A stretch of 64,000 bases of DNA, taken from contig NW_020194557.1 in NCBI RefSeq assembly GCF_002865645.1, positions 558,001 through 622,000 on the forward strand, given 5' to 3'. Positions 21,690-32,299 of this stretch are shown piece by piece. Source of the DNA: Hyaloscypha bicolor E (lineage: Eukaryota; Ascomycota; Leotiomycetes; Helotiales; Hyaloscyphaceae). Positions within the stretch are counted from its first letter, which is position 1. Every line of letters begins with the position of its first letter. The position numbers were made by a program, and so were the translations under genes. The notes beneath the pieces were generated by a model. The model made no database searches and was not told the DNA's origin. It worked only from the letters and a program-made list of their open reading frames with translations.

Positions 21690-22716
21690 TTAGTCTAACG
21701 TCCTAAACTGATTAGACTGCACTCCGTCTATTTCATATACATGCCTCCTTGCTTCCGCTTCCAATTCAACATTCCTCTCGGCTTCTCCTTGTAATTCAAC
21801 ATTCCTCTCGGCTTCTCCTTGTAATTCAACATTCCTCTCGGCTACTCCTTGTAATTCAGTACCCTCGTATTGACCGACCAGATCCTTATCGTGCACTAAT
21901 GGCGATGGATCTGGACTCGACCTGTTTTTGCTACTTGACATCCGCTTCTTCCTATACTTTAGCATTATTACCACGGCGCCCGTGAGAAGCAAAGCCGCAA
22001 ATACGGCCCCGATGATGATTCCTGCAAGTGCTCCTGTACTCAATGCCGAGCTGTGTTTTGCTTTTGAGGATCCCGTTGGGGGCGAGGTTGTTGTTGAAAT
22101 GGGTATTTGGCTACCTGTAGACGTGATGCCTGTAAGGGTAGCTTTGTCTAGCTCAAAGCCTTCGTAGGGAAAGGCATATGCCTGGTCTAAGGACCCCGTT
22201 GCTGTGAATAAGGACGACGCTTGAATGCTTTCGGAATCGTAGGATGTGATCTGAATAGGGACATTGAAGATATTTGTGTAGCACGTTCCGCCAAACGCGG
22301 GACGATTAGATGGCGGATTCGACGCCGGAGCAAAGCCATAGCCGCTGATAATCAGATGTCAGCAAAAGAAACATGGCACAGTGTCTATTGTGTACGACGA
22401 ACCTTGGACAGCAAGCAATGTAGTTCGATGTGTAGATTCCCTGTGTTGTATATCCAACCGGGCAAACTAGCGGACTGAAAGCTACTTGGGAGACACCAGA
22501 CGTTTGGAGCAAGAAACTTGACATAAATTGCGTGGGATAACATGATGATATTGTCGTCAAGGGTACTGGCAAGGGATGGTTAAGCCATATTCTGAACTGG
22601 TCACGTTCCAGCATCGTTAATCCACCTACGGACTCGGCGCATTGTGTTGGAGCTGAGAACGCGGTCGTGAGGGCGTAAGCGGAAGCAGATGTGGTCGACG
22701 CAGGGAAAGAAGCCAT
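21690..22716 (-). CDS. single-pass membrane protein with Cys-containing extracellular domain, two exons
   Basis: Exon 1 is 22716-22403 and exon 2 is 22344-21690, separated by a 58-bp intron (22402-22345) with GTTCGT at its 5' end, a TTGCTGACAT branch-like site and CAG at its 3' end. Splicing joins the frames exactly (969 nt, 322 residues) and creates YIACCPSGYGF. The ATG at 22716 is the natural start. Residues 1-205 resemble a widespread fungal family of unknown function, with LTMLERDQFRIWLN, SCYPTQF, LVCPVGYTTQGIYTSNYIAC, a central Cys-rich part, and a Ser/Thr/Pro stalk. A transmembrane segment (about 210-233, GIIIGAVFAALLLTGAVVIML) is followed by KYRKKR and a cytoplasmic tail. No signal peptide is evident. 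The tail has four decapeptides of ELQGEAERNV type (268-307). The gene lacks RIP stops and sits alone in an island. Function is unknown; a surface sensor or cell-wall-linked role is only a guess. Confidence 0.85.
21738..21857 (-). repeat. coding 30-bp tandem repeat in the membrane-protein tail
   Basis: Four in-frame 30-bp units encode ELQGVAERNV, ELQGEAERNV, ELQGEAERNV and ELEAEARRHV. The middle two units are identical in DNA as well, pointing to recent duplication. Such coding minisatellites often vary in copy number between strains. Confidence 0.9.
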
Positions 22717-23470
22717 TAGAAGAGCTTATTGAGCGAATTGTCGATAGTTAATCATCAAGAGTCAAGACTAAACGTGAAGTCCGTCGGGAACGGGCTGAAG
22801 GTAGGGAAGATAGGGTAAGAAGAAGGATAAATCAATACACGTAGGGAGTATTAAGGCTCTTTACTCTCTGGAAGGATTAAGCTAAGCCGCTTTGTCTTCC
22901 AAGCAGTTGTTACCCGCTCTTTAAATAGATTTCAACTTCTCTGGAAATAGAAGGCGTCGCAGATAGCTTTTCGACAGCCTTGCTTGCGTACACGCAGCCT
23001 ACTTCTACAGTACCTACTAGCAAAGCTCCTCGTATTCGTTTAATTAGAAAAATAACGCCTTGCACTGCCGCTTTAATGCAGGCCTTTCAAGCTATTTCAA
23101 GCTCATTAACGCCTTCTTAAACCGTTAGTGTGTATACCTTAACAATAAAACAGCTGACTGGGCAAGGGAATAGGATTACGTATCGCCGTTAGATATGCCG
23201 TATTTTCATTTCGGTGTAAGAGATAGATGGAGGTCAGATAGATGAAGTTGACCTCAAAAGCGGCGGACTGAGCCGTGCTTGTGTCACTGCACCGATAAGT
23301 TACCTACAGGACTGTACGCGACTAGCTTCACTTACGGCCGGCCATAGCCTCGCCTCTAATTTACTCGTCACTGCGAAATCGTACAGTAGGGAACACGGTT
23401 TGAAGAAAGACTGCGTTACAGGGAATGGGGCACCACCTGCACTTTCGGGCCACGTGCTGGCGGCTCAGCC
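22717..23470. other. GC-balanced intergenic region, promoter side of the membrane-protein gene
   Basis: No convincing gene. The first few hundred bases upstream of 22716 presumably hold the promoter of the minus-strand gene. The rest has normal composition with few CpA losses and no open frame longer than background. It may contain gene relics that I cannot recognise. Confidence 0.4.
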
Positions 23471-23474
23471 CGTC

Positions 23475-23924
23475 TCAGCGCCAATCTGTGCATGGCGTTT
23501 GCTGTCCTAAGTGAACGACCACCGTTGGCCACAATCGCTTCTTGCTTTTTATTAACACACCAATCCACTCAGCTGTCGGAAGAGGTGTCGCACACTTCCC
23601 AGAGGCTGCGAGCCTGCTGAAGGAGCGAAAGCAAGGAAGCCTGAGTTCGGAGAAATTCATGTCCGGTTGCAACAGGCTCTCCCGAGATGCGTGTTCCTCA
23701 GCTCGGTCGACGACGACGCATAATCCTGTCATCCAGGGTACAATCAGGATTCTCAACGGCAATATTGCAAATACGACGGACGTGCATTTCAACATCCCAG
23801 CGGATTGAAAAGCAATAGAGGATACAGAACCAATAGCGCCCCTAACGCTCAGGTTGCTGTACTTCCCTGTACATACAGTCGGTCCGATCCAAAAGCGACA
23901 AAACGGTCGCATTTTTGTATCCAT
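23475..23924 (-). CDS. hypothetical protein of 149 residues, doubtful
   Basis: An ATG-started frame on the minus strand in normal-composition DNA. Residues 1-90 contain a hydrophobic stretch (SVVFAILPLRILIVPWMTGLCVVV, about 49-72) that could span a membrane. The rest is basic and of low similarity to anything I know. A competing frame on the + strand (23542-23808, TTG-led, LLKERKQGSLSSEKF then GTIRILNGNIANTTDVHFN) has an equally natural composition and could be the real relic exon. Only one of the two can be genuine, and neither has splice or promoter support that I can see. Confidence 0.25.
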   Translation of the reverse strand: MDTKMRPFCRFWIGPTVCTGKYSNLSVRGAIGSVSSIAFQSAGMLKCTSVVFAILPLRILIVPWMTGLCVVVDRAEEHASRESLLQPDMNFSELRLPCFRSFSRLAASGKCATPLPTAEWIGVLIKSKKRLWPTVVVHLGQQTPCTDWR

Positions 23925-23935
23925 AATAACTTTTT

Positions 23936-24529
23936 AACCACAACCCCAATTAATTAATACTAAGTAATGTAATTATAGAAAAGAACCAGGCGAATGAAAC
24001 TTACTAATCAGATTGTTAATGCGATTTGTGGTTAATTAGTAATCGAGGTTTAAAGTACACGGACGTTTTTAACTTTTTTGATTTTTGACTATATAAACGC
24101 GAAAATATTTCATGAAAGTCACGTGTACCTAAGTAAATAATAAATTAAACTTAGACTTAAAAGGCCTTATAAGGCCCCTTAAGCTTCTATAAGCTTAGTA
24201 TATATAGTAAGAGCTTAAACTTTGGAGAGTTATTAGTTAGTATATTAAATGAATAGAGTAAAATAGAATAATAGCCGTTATTCTATTTTATTCAAGTATA
24301 AACCTCGTTATTTATATTTTATTCATATATTATTCAAGTTATTTATAAATATTTATAAATAACTTGAATAACGCACGTGATCTGTTTTCGTGATAAGCTA
24401 GCTTAATTAGGTAAGGCCTCGGGTAGTCCCGCACCTGGCGCCACCTTACTAGCCAATCAGGTAGTAGTAGCGCTTGGTAAGCGAATCGAACCTCAATAAT
24501 ACTTCCAGAACCTCTGTAAATTATAATTA
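23936..24529. other. palindrome- and CACGTG-bearing repeat between the GC island and the hAT gene
   Basis: The stretch contains short inverted repeats (TTAACCACAA at 23936 against TTGTGGTTAA near 24028), two CACGTG sites (24120 and 24375) and the 42-bp palindrome at 24330-24371. From 24375 to 24530 the sequence is GC-balanced (ACCTGGCGCCACCTTACTAGCC) and could be the original hAT 5' region. No coding frame is present. Element ends could not be defined. Confidence 0.45.
24330..24371. repeat. 42-bp perfect palindrome, also at 40196-40237
   Basis: TTATTCAAGTTATTTATAAA followed by its exact complement around a TATTTATA centre. The second copy at 40196-40237 has the same design with TATTTAAG instead of TATTCAAG, changed symmetrically in both arms. 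It could extrude as a cruciform; it may be an internal part of a transposon end. Confidence 0.9.
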
Positions 24530-24779
24530 TATTAAATTACTAATATAGGAGCTAAAAATTAGAAATCAAAGAATTAGAATCTTCGGACTAAAGCAAACCT
24601 TTATAATCAGAAGAATTATAAAGCAGACTTTAGAATATTAGAACTTTCTATAAGAATATATTGTTTTCCTCGATTTTACTTCTTTCTTATATTTTAATTA
24701 CTTATAAAAAATTAACTATTACTCTTATTATATTACTTTATACTATATATATCCTTATATATACTTAATATACTCGAAA

Positions 24780-27340
24780 ATGTCTCAAGACTCCTTAATC
24801 AAGCTTAATATAAGTCAAAATTACCCCGATTTCGAATTAAAACTATTTAATAAGTAAGCTTCTCTTTTTAAGAAAGGCTACTTAAAGAAGGCGCTAAATC
24901 CTATATAAGAGAATATCGAGAACCTCCGTATATATACTATTAAGGATATGATTAGAGGGTATTTATAAGTTAATATATTAATTTTTAATAATTTTTTTAC
25001 TAACTAATCTAATAGTAAAACATGGCTTAATTAATAAATATATACTTCTATAAGTAATTATTACTCTCATTTTCGGCATTTCTATAGATTTATAGACCTT
25101 AAGAATCTTAAGGATAGTAATAATAATAGTAAGTTATTTTATTATTAATTAAAAAGAAATATTTACTAATATATTTAATAAATAAAAGTAAAGCTTTTAG
25201 TCAAGTCTTATAAATAACTATAACTAGCCTTTTTAATAAGTAATTAGAATAACTAGAAGAAAACTTTACTATTAATTACTTTAAGAGATTATTATTAATA
25301 ATAATATCTCTTTTTGGGCTATTACTACTTTAAGCTTTAAAAAGCTAATATCTTATTTAAATTAGTAAGCTTTTATTACCTTATTCTTTATTTATATATA
25401 TACTAATATTTAATAGTTAAATATCTACTATATACTCGAAGGCTCTTATAAATAAGCTTAAGTTATACTATATTAAAAAGAGTTTAAATATTAAAAAAAA
25501 GTTAAAAGAAAATATTAATTCTTAAAGAACCTTTTCTATTACTTTAGATATTTAGACAAATATAAATTAAAAGGCGTTTCTTGGAATTACTATATAAATT
25601 TATATATTCTAATAATTATTAAATAAAATATATACTAATATATTATAGATATTTTATAAATAAGAATTTTAAATTAAAATCTTATTTATTAGTTATAAAA
25701 GACTTAAATAATATATACTCCGGTATTTATATACTTTCTATTTTATTAGAAGCTTTAAAATAATATAATATTAAATATAATATTATTAGATAAGTAATTC
25801 AAATTTAATTTAATTATATAATTACTAATATATTTTTTTAGTATTATTCGAGATAATACTAGCTTAAATAATATCTTATTAAAGGCTTTTATAAAGTATT
25901 ATAATAAGGAAAGTATTAAATTTCAAGGAAATATTTCTTATATAGCTTATATATTAAATTTAGTAGTTTAAGATATTTTAAAAGCTCTTATTAAAAATAA
26001 CTATAATACTTTTTATTCTATAAATTTATATAAGTAAGAAATAAAAGAACTTGAAAATAGAAAAGAAGAAAAAGAAAAACAAGTAATAAGTAAGTTTCCT
26101 ATATAATTTATAAGAATTTTATTAATAAATTCTAGATTTATTAATTTAGAGAAAGGTTAAAAAAACTATTATAGGTATTAAATATAATTAGGAAAACCAA
26201 CGGCTATTAGAAGCTTAGATTAAAGCTTTTAATATAGAAAATACTTAATTACCTTAACTTAATAAATTATTAATTCTTTAATTATTAAATTATTAATTAA
26301 TACTAATTATTTATAAATCAAAAAATATAATAGTCTTTAATTTATTATATATTAAAGAACTTTTTATATATATATAAAGCTATTAAAGTAGTTATTAATA
26401 GCTCTAATTCAAAGGCTTTTAAAAATAAAAGTCTAGTTTTAACTAATATTAAAATTACTTATTTAAATAATATTTTAAATATAATTTCAATATTTATTAA
26501 GGCAATAACTAAGTTATAAGCCGAAAACTATTCTATTATATATTCTATTATATCTAAAATATATAATAAATTAGAAAATTTTGAAAAGAAATTTAAAATA
26601 AGTTTTTTCTTAAATTCTTCTTATATTATTAATATTTTATACTAATATTTAATAGAATAAAGCATTTATAAATATTATAAATAAGGGTATAACTAAGCTT
26701 CGAAAATATTATTCTAAAACAGATATTTTAAATAAGAAAAATAAAGTTTTATATTTGGTTCTTATTTTTAATTCTCGAATTAAATAAGAAGAATTAACTA
26801 GTATTAGTTTATCTAGTAATATATCTTCGGATATATATAATAGATTAAAGACTAATTATAATATATAAATATTTCCTTTTATTAGCTTTTAGTATTTTAA
26901 TAACTAATTTTTGAATTTAGATATAAATATAATTATAATATATCTCAAGCTAGATCTAATACTTCGGATATTAGTATAACTAATTCCGATTCCGATTCGA
27001 GTAGCTCGAATATATATATTACTAATTCGTTTTCTATTTTAGAAAACGAATTAATAACTTATTTAGAAGAAAAAAGAGAAAATAAAAAAGTAAATAAAAC
27101 TTTATTTAAATTCTATTAAATATCTATTTGATATTCTCTTAATATTTTTTAATATATTAGTACTAATATATATATAAACTAAGCCCTTAGATTATTAGAA
27201 GTCTAATACTATTAGATTTCCTATATTAGCTTTAATAACTAGGAAATATTTAGGAATTCCGGTTTCCTTAATAGCTAATAAAATGTTTTTTTTTCAGGAT
27301 ATTCTTATTATATCTAAACTATATAATAGATTTAATAAGA
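24780..27340 (+). pseudogene. hAT transposase relic
   Basis: A frame starting at ATG 24780 (MSQDSLIKLNISQNYPDFEL) carries the landmarks of a fungal hAT transposase, the cut-and-paste enzyme with an RNase H-like core. A BED-like region is suggested by YYSHFRHFYRFID near 25060-25095. RRFLGITI at about 25572 and QGNISYIAYILNLVV at about 25924-25970 mark the catalytic core. The C-terminal dimerisation segment reads RFPILALITRKYLGIPVSLIA at about 27213-27275. Nearly every Gln and Arg codon is a stop. The length (about 850 codons) suits the family. Terminal repeats were not identified, and the right side runs into an older copia LTR piece near 27440. Confidence 0.85.
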
Positions 27341-27439
27341 GTATCTTTAAAATAAATTAGAAGAGGCTAAAAAAGAAAAGAAAAAGAGAAAGAAAAAAGA
27401 GAAAAACCAAGATTCTAAGGAAAATAATTAGTTTATTAT

Positions 27440-27518
27440 TATTAGTATAGCTATAATTATTAATAGTTATATAATACAGTTATATAATATAGAGATAACT
27501 AGAGGTAACGGGATATAA
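27440..27518 (+). repeat. copia LTR fragment, left part, split by the gypsy insertion
   Basis: The sequence TAGTATAGCTATAATTATT...GGTAACGGGATATAATA resembles the middle of the copia LTR (TAGTATTAATATAGC...GTTACGGGATAC at about 2615-2665). The LTR resumes on the far side of the 12.3-kb gypsy element at 39803-40012. This shows that the gypsy element inserted into a solo or truncated copia LTR. Confidence 0.55.
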
Positions 27519-27831
27519 TATGAGAGGGAAACTATAATAAGACAAAAACCCATATAAAGTATACTAGAGTATAAAACGTAACTTAATAGTAAAATAATAA
27601 ATTAAAAGCATAAATAGTAAAGTATAAATAGTATATAGTATATAAAAGCTTAATTAATTAAATACTTATAAAGAATTCTTCTCTAAGTCTATAGAAAAAC
27701 CAGCTTTCTTATATAATTTCCGCAAGTTATATATAAAAGGCCGCGGCCTTTACTATATGACCTAAATCTTAAAACCGCCAAAATAATATAATTTTTAATA
27801 AGTATGGCCTGCTATACTATATCCGATCCCC
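27519..27831 (-). repeat. gypsy LTR (3' LTR of the minus-strand element)
   Basis: 313 bp from TATGAGAGGGAAACTATAAT to TATGGCCTGCTATACTATA. It aligns closely with 39500-39802. The shared blocks AAAGGCCGCGGCCTTTACTA and CAAAAACCCATATAAAGTAT keep GC content in an AT-rich background. Confidence 0.88.
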
Positions 27832-27859
27832 TATTTATTTGTATTTGTCTCCTAAGTAC

Positions 27860-30300
27860 TAAAAATAATAGAAAAATCCTATTTAGAATCCAAAATAATA
27901 AAATATTTAGGATCTTCCTTTATTAGTTAATCTAACTTCTCCTTTATATACCTAAAATAAGACTTATTACTCTTAAATAGTCTTATTTCGTACTTCCGAA
28001 CTTGCTTAAAGATAATCCGAACCCGCTTAGCTATATTCTTATACTAAATCTAATATAGTTCTCTATATTAATTAGTATTTGCCTTTAACTATTACTTAAT
28101 TTCTGCCTTTACTATAGGGTATTAAGGAGGCTTATTATAGTAAATCATATTATAAATTACACTAATATACTCTAAATAAATAGCTTCTTTAAATTTCGTA
28201 TTATTTATAGTATTCTTGAATTAATCTTTAATAAGAGAAGAAAGCTCTAGATAAGAGGTTTTAATAATCTTATAAGAGACTCTATTTTCGTATATTCTAT
28301 TCTTAATAATAATTAGACTTATAGGAACTATAGTAAAAGGCCTATTAAATAGTAAATTATTATTAAGCTATTCTTTAACTTATATATTATTTAAGAATTA
28401 ATACTTTCCTATAATTTCAGACTTATAGATTACCTAGCTAAAGGTATTTATTTATCTAGTTAAATAGACTATATTTGAAGTCTTTTCTCTTATTACCTTT
28501 AGTAAATACTTGCTTATTTCCTTAGCTACTTCTGGCTTAAATTTATTAGAAATAGAAAAGTAATTAATATCTTTAAAGAACTTCTTACTAAAGATAGCGG
28601 CCTTCTTATAATCCGTAAGGAAAATATAGCTAATATTCTAATACTTTTTACTAAGGTAGAATTTGCTATTTAAAGCTTTAGTAATAGCTAGATCTTTAGT
28701 ATTACCTTTATACTAATTATAATTAATATTTCTAGAAGTAAAGTATTAGGCTAGCTAAGGATAAGTAATTAGGTAAATAAAATACTTACTTAATACCTTA
28801 TAAAATCCGAATTATATTAATAGATCTATTATTAAAAGTTAAGAGGCTAAGATAAAGTAGCTATTACTAAGATTTTTATATATTAATATATTATTTTTTC
28901 GGAAATAAAACTATAGTATCTTTATCTTTTCTATTAAGAGCTCTCAAATACTAAGCTTCTTAATTTACTTTAGGTAATTCTTTTTATAAATATAGCTATT
29001 AGTATCTAGATTAGTAGTACTAGACTCAGGAATAGGAACTATAGTATTAAATTAGAGCTATAAATTAGGGTAAAATTAATTGGAAATATAGTACTTGTAT
29101 TTATATTTCTTAATTTCCTAGTTCTTAAAAAAGAAATCTTATATCTCCTTATTTACTCAAGTAACGGAAATATACTTCTTATCTTTAGTAACTTTATAGA
29201 TCTTAGTAATTATTTTTAGAATATCCTTGATTTCTTATATATTAATAGAGAAAATATTAGTAAGTTACTAAGTATATATTATATAGGGAGCTTTAAGGAA
29301 TTTATTATTAACCCTATAGTATTCTTACTTAAAGATAGGCCTTATAATACTACTATATACCTCCTTAAAGATATACTTATCTTACTAAGTAAGTATTAAT
29401 TTCTATTTAGCTAATATTTTATAGGTATACTAAATGCCTTTATTAAGTTCTCCGGACTTAATATTCCTGGTTTTTTACTTCTTGGTTCTAGATATAGTTA
29501 AGGAAGTTTTTTTAGATAATTTTTTTCCTTTAATATAGAGAATTTCTTTTTGCTTTCTACTATTTTACTAACTTTATATTTAGTCTAGTATTTAGATTTC
29601 TGCTATTTATTAGAAGTCTTAGGCTTAGCTTACTTTTTATTCTTACTAGGTTCTTCTTATCTAGTTATACTAGTTCTACTAGCTTTACTAGTAGTTTTCT
29701 TACTAGACTCTGCCAAATTAGCTCTATTTTTCTTAGCTAGATCCGGTTAAGTTAAGGCTAAAATTATAATAGGGGCCTATTTTTTAGGCTTATCTCGGAA
29801 AGTAAGAAAAGGCTTATTATTATAAATTTCCTTAATTAGGATTCCGGAAGTATTAAAGATATATTATCTAGCCTTGAGATTATTAGCTAATAGTAGCTTA
29901 AACTCTAATTCTTTATATTCCGAAATAGCTTTAGTATATTTAAGTATTTTAGTAATATCTAATTTAGTAAATATACTAGTATTCTAATATTTCTTATTCT
30001 TAATATACTCTAAAGTAGCTTTATTAATTAACTAAATAACTTTATATACTAAAGCTTTTGTTTTAAAGAGAAAATATAACTTCTTATAAATATTTTTACT
30101 AAGATTATTATAGATATTATTAATATATTAGCTAAAAGCTTTATTATATAATATAATTCTATTCTGACTCTTAATATTAAGACTATTTACTATAGTCTTA
30201 ATCTTATTAAGCTTCTTTTATTTGCCTTTAGGAATGCCTTTAATAATATTCTCGAATTCCCCTATTATTAGCTTAGTAGTTCTTTAGCTCCTCCTTAGTT
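27860..30300 (-). pseudogene. extra 3' reading frame of the large gypsy family, function unknown
   Basis: Between integrase and the 3' LTR the minus strand carries about 2.4 kb of protein-like sequence. Pieces include KYTKAISEYKELEFKLLLAN (near 29930-29870), FYLSKKY*NISYIFLTDYKK (near 28660-28600), SKKFFKDINYFSISNKFKP (near 28590-28535) and RLFKSNKSYFRYIKEKLD (near 27985-27930). The last piece is followed by KEDPKYFII. The same frame is in the + strand copy at 14372-16450, so it belongs to the element. It matches none of gag, protease, RT, RNase H, integrase or chromodomain that I know. Composition is Lys-rich with a low-complexity Ser/Thr/Lys middle. An accessory or envelope-position protein of unknown role is the neutral description. 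Confidence 0.6.
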
Positions 30301-32299
30301 AATTCTAGTTTAGTTCTATCTCGTACTAATAAAGGTTTTCTATTTTAAGAGAGCCGTTATTATATATATATTATTTAGCTAGCTGTATCTAGGAGATATT
30401 TTGATATTTAAACTTTTAGTAATTATAGCTATCTTGTTGTTAGTATTAGCGTGTTAGGCCTTCTATAGATCTACCCAAGCTTCTTTAATTACTCTGAACT
30501 TTAATACTATTAATCTATAGGCTTTTATAATAATACTATGGCTTATAAGAAACTAGCTATTATACTTTACTAACTTAAGGAATCTGTTTTTGGTTTTTTG
30601 GCTATTTTATTATTCTTAATAGGTTATAAAAATATTATTAGTATAATAATTATAGGTTATAGAATTAAAGGTTCTCGAGATTATAAGAATTTCTTTTAAG
30701 TATATTTCAAAATAAAGAGCCAAATTAGAATAGTCTTAAATTATATAAATATATTATATATATTTGAGTTTTCCTTTTTTCCTAGTAAGAAAATAAAGCT
30801 GAAATAATAATATATATAATAGGGAAAATAGATATAATAATTAGATATATTTAAGGTAATATAATTATAAAAGGTAAAATATAAAATTAGGCTTTTATTA
30901 TAGAAAAGAATATAAATATATATATCTAAGGAAATATAATTAAGGAAATAATTAAGGCAGAATTAAGGCAAGTTAAACTAAATAGTAATAATAGGGAAAT
31001 AAGAAAGTAATATAATAGAAATATAAATATAGTAATAATATCTAAAGTATTAGAATATAAAAGGAAATAATAAAAAATTTATAATATAAATATATCCTAA
31101 TTCTTTATTTATTTAGAGATATTTCTATTAACTTAAAAAATAATATAAAAGAAGGGAAATAAGATAAGGAATATATAAAAGATAAAATATATAAGTATAC
31201 TAAAGATATTAGAGAAAATATAAAATAAGTATTAATAGAAAAGAAATTAGAATAATAAAATTAAGAAATAACTCAGAATAAAATATTACTTTTTTTTTCC
31301 TAATTCTAAATATAGTTACTATTTATTACTATAATTCGGAATTAAAAGTTTATAAAATAATCTCTTAACTTCCTATTTATTTTTATACTAAAAGAAATCC
31401 TTTATATTTAATTTCCAAGATCTAGTAATAGAATTTCATATATTAAAAATACTATCTAGTAATAGTAATTAGATAATAATAAGAAATAAATAATAATAAA
31501 GCTTATTCGATTTCTAGAATAATAATCTAATAATAATATTCTCTAAAAGTTATAAATATTAGTTAGAAAGAAAAAATAAAAGATATATAAAGAATTAAAT
31601 ATAATAAACTTTACTTTAGGTTAAGAAAAGCTCTTATTATTAGATACTTTCTCCTAATTCTTTATAAAGAAGATATATTTTGCTTTTTCTAATTCTAGTA
31701 ATTCTAGAATATATATAATAATACTAGTAGCTTTCTCGATTTTTTAAATATTATTTTACTTATAGTATTTTATAACTATTTTCTTTTCTAGTTCTATATT
31801 TATTTTGAAATATTTATTTATAAATATATATTTATTATTAACTTTATTTTTAGGGAAATACCAGAATTTATTTCTTTTAATAAACTACTTAAATTAATTC
31901 CCGGTATATATTCTTTAAAATATAATATTATTAAGTTCTTCTAATATATAGTATTTTTTTAGTTAATTTATATATCTTATTTTATATAGACTAAGCTAGT
32001 AATATAATAGCTTTATATTTCTTAACTTATCTTAACTTATCTTAATTTATTAATTTAATATTATATATAAGAACTAGATTCTTTTTAGAAATAGGCTTTA
32101 AATAAATCTAGTAAGTAATATTAAATTATTTCTTTCTTTCTTAGTATCTTCTATTTTTCTTTATTCTGGCTTTTTTAATATTTTTATCTCTTATTTATAT
32201 TTATTTTATATATATTTCTAGAAGTATTTCTCTATTATAGACTTTGTTTTATTTAAGTATTTTCTAGATTAGAAAATATATTTCTATAAGTAGTATTAC

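Noticed and set aside
22221..22478. 85-residue + strand frame
   Set aside because: Antisense to the two-exon membrane-protein gene and crossing its intron; no features of its own.
24480..24500. GGTTCGATTCG on the minus strand, resembling a tRNA B box
   Set aside because: The flanking bases do not form a T-stem and no A box or acceptor stem is present.
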